Part shown: piece by piece, positions 62,505 to 64,000 of the stretch | How positions within the stretch are numbered: the stretch's first letter is position 1 | How the letters are laid out: every line of letters starts with the position of its first letter | Assembly (NCBI GenBank): GCA_026708965.1 | Contig: JAPOTY010000014.1 | Location: 1-64,000 of the forward strand | Direction of reading: 5' to 3' | DNA length: 64,000 nt | Source of the DNA: Gammaproteobacteria bacterium | GTDB taxonomy: Bacteria; Pseudomonadota; Gammaproteobacteria; Steroidobacterales; Foliamicaceae | Made by a program: the position numbers and the translations under genes | The notes under the pieces: model-generated | Database searches by the model: none | Seen by the model: only the letters and a program-made list of their open reading frames with translations | Told to the model about the DNA's origin: nothing

Positions 62505-64000
62505 ATGCCGCCCAGGGCCCTTTTCAGCGTATCCGAGAAGACCGGCGCGGTTGATTTCGCGGCGCGTCTTGCGGCGCTCGGCTGGGAATTGGTCGCTTCC
62601 GGGGGCACTGCCCAGGCCTTGCGCGCGGCGGGGCTTGAGGTGAAGGATGTCGCATCCGTGACCGGCGCGCCGGAAATGATGGGCGGTCGCGTCAAGACGC
62701 TGCATCCCCTGATCCATGGCGGTTTGCTTTGCCGGCCGGAAGTCGATGGGCACGATTTGGCCAAGCACGGAATCCAGCCGATTTCGCTGGCGGTGATCAA
62801 TCTTTATCCGTTCGTGGAAACTGCTTCGAGCGCCGCCGCCGCGCCTGCGGAGGTGATCGAGCAGATCGACGTGGGCGGTCCGGCGATGATCCGCGCGGCG
62901 GCCAAGAACCATGGTCGCGTGGGCGTGGTGGTGGATCCGTCCGACTACGAAACGGTCGCTGCCGAACTCGAGGCCGCCGGAAAACTGGGCGAGGAGACGC
63001 GCCGTCGGCTTGCAGTCAAGGCTTTCGATCACACGGCGCGCTACGACCGGGCGATATGCGGCTGGCTGGCATCGCGTGATGGCGCCGGGTTGGGGGCGGG
63101 CGCCGAGGCGGTTTTGCCGGACAGGCTTTCGCTGGAACTGGTGAAGCAGGCCGATTTGCGCTACGGCGAGAATCCGCACCAGCAGGCTGCTGTGTATGCG
63201 CCGGCCGGCCCGCCGAATGCTGGCAGCATGCGCCTGCTTGGCGGCAAGCCCCTCTCCTACAACAACCTGGCCGACGCGGATCTGGCTTGGCAATGCGTTT
63301 GGGCTCTGCCCCAACCCGCCTGCGCCATCATCAAGCACGCGACCCCCTGCGGCGCCGCGGTGAGCGGCAGTGCAAGCGATGCCTACCAACGCGCCTTCGC
63401 TGCCGACTCCGAATCGGCTTTCGGCGGCGTGATCGCCTTCAACTGCGAAGTCGATGAGGAAGCGGCCCGGGCGGTGTCCGGCCAGTTCGCCGAAGTCGTG
63501 ATCGCGGCCGGGTTCTCGCCTAAGGCCGCTGAGATCCTGAAGGACCGCAGGAATCTGCGCATCGTGGAGCAAGCGGTGCCGGTCGCGCGGGAAAGGGGCG
63601 GCAGCGGTTCCCTCTTCGGCAGCGCCGACAGCGGCACGCCAAGGCTAAAGGTGCTCGATGACGCGATCTTGGCGCAAACTGCCGATACCGGTCATACCGA
63701 GCGCCATGAGGTCGTGAGCCGTCGCGCGCCCAGCGACGAAGAGCTGCGCGATGCCCGGTTCGCTTGGACCGTGGCCCGCTTCGTGTCGTCCAATGCCGTG
63801 GTCTATGCGCGCGACGGGCAAACGCTCGGCATCGGCGGCGGCCAGACCAGCCGCGTGATGAGCGCCCGCATCGCCGCTTGGCGCGCCGCCGCCGCCGGTT
63901 TCGACTTGGCCGGCGCGGCCATGGCTTCTGACGGTTTCCTGCCATTCGCAGACGGCCTTGCCGCTGCCGCCAACGAGGGCATTACGGTTGTCATGCAGCC
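62505..64000 (+). CDS. purH: Bifunctional AICAR formyltransferase/IMP cyclohydrolase (3' end beyond the window)
   Basis: Last two steps of IMP synthesis. 498 codons are visible from ATG 62505. The N-terminal cyclohydrolase (MGS-like) has GGTAQALRAAG, GGRVKTLHPLIHGGLL and IDVGGPAMIRAAAKN. The formyltransferase part has LRYGENPHQQAAVY, IIKHATPCGAA, GGGQTSRVMSARIA and ASDGFLPFADGL. The family is about 520 residues, so only the final 20-30 are cut off by the window edge. Confidence 0.96.
   Translation, partial: MPPRALFSVSEKTGAVDFAARLAALGWELVASGGTAQALRAAGLEVKDVASVTGAPEMMGGRVKTLHPLIHGGLLCRPEVDGHDLAKHGIQPISLAVINLYPFVETASSAAAAPAEVIEQIDVGGPAMIRAAAKNHGRVGVVVDPSDYETVAAELEAAGKLGEETRRRLAVKAFDHTARYDRAICGWLASRDGAGLGAGAEAVLPDRLSLELVKQADLRYGENPHQQAAVYAPAGPPNAGSMRLLGGKPLSYNNLADADLAWQCVWALPQPACAIIKHATPCGAAVSGSASDAYQRAFAADSESAFGGVIAFNCEVDEEAARAVSGQFAEVVIAAGFSPKAAEILKDRRNLRIVEQAVPVARERGGSGSLFGSADSGTPRLKVLDDAILAQTADTGHTERHEVVSRRAPSDEELRDARFAWTVARFVSSNAVVYARDGQTLGIGGGQTSRVMSARIAAWRAAAAGFDLAGAAMASDGFLPFADGLAAAANEGITVVMQ

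Overview
The window is high-GC gammaproteobacterial chromosome. This is read from the gene content: ubiA, rph-rdgB, yicC-gmk-rpoZ-spoT-ridA-recG, glnE, groES-groEL, aroQ-accB-accC, fis-purH, and lipopolysaccharide genes for lipid A acylation, a Kdo kinase and a family 9 glycosyltransferase. GTG and TTG starts, ATGA or TGATG gene overlaps and short spacers are common. The host looks Gram-negative, with TonB-dependent uptake; its species cannot be named from this sequence.

Region 1 (about 1.2-16.8 kb, with a second precursor at 16.9-17.2 kb) is a RiPP locus of the NHLP (nitrile-hydratase-like leader peptide) type. It has a three-gene export operon (HlyD-like adaptor, C39 peptidase ABC transporter, second ABC transporter), a fused E1-like/YcaO cyclodehydratase, two paralogous proteins of unknown family, an amine-oxidase-type flavoprotein, a methyltransferase, and two precursors. 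Their leaders are about 80-90 residues, but the cores are only Leu-Cys-Cys-Cys-Gly-Val and Arg-Cys-Cys-Cys. An AlkB-type diiron hydroxylase in this locus carries a C-terminal domain that looks like a catalytically dead copy of a GlnE adenylyltransferase half.

Region 2 (17.5-28.3 kb) is contiguous with region 1 and encodes a sterol-type pathway: hpnC, an SdmB-like C-4 decarboxylase/reductase, an SdmA-like Rieske oxygenase, a sterol C-14 reductase, a single-polypeptide squalene monooxygenase-oxidosqualene cyclase, a small membrane protein resembling the sterol isomerase EBP, and, convergently, hpnE and hpnD. HpnC/D/E would make squalene, the fusion would epoxidise and cyclise it, and the rest would tailor the ring system. 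No CYP51 is present in the window. The fusion, the miniature cysteine cores and the joining of the two pathways are the most novel content.

Region 3 (28.4-39.0 kb) is mostly housekeeping, plus a VTT-domain membrane protein and an MFS transporter. An AT-rich intergenic segment near 30.5 kb has DnaA-box matches. Region 4 (39.0-47.3 kb) is a variable island downstream of recG. It holds a broken helicase, an AlbA_2-type ATP-binding protein, an M28 peptidase lipoprotein, a DUF1828-type gene pair, an Eco57I-like methylase fragment, a cytosine-5 methyltransferase with its probable restriction enzyme, and a vapBC pair whose toxin is cut off. Several of these genes are visibly more AT-rich than the surroundings.

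Region 5 (47.4-64.0 kb) is core genome: PduO-type adenosyltransferase, lpxL-like, kdkA, a glycosyltransferase, a zinc-finger protein, glnE, groESL with a clear sigma-32 promoter, a TonB receptor, a DUF2799 lipoprotein, aroQ-accB-accC, fis and a truncated purH. Three scattered copies of an intergenic element share a conserved core of about 48-50 bp, but each is enclosed by its own different inverted-repeat arms.
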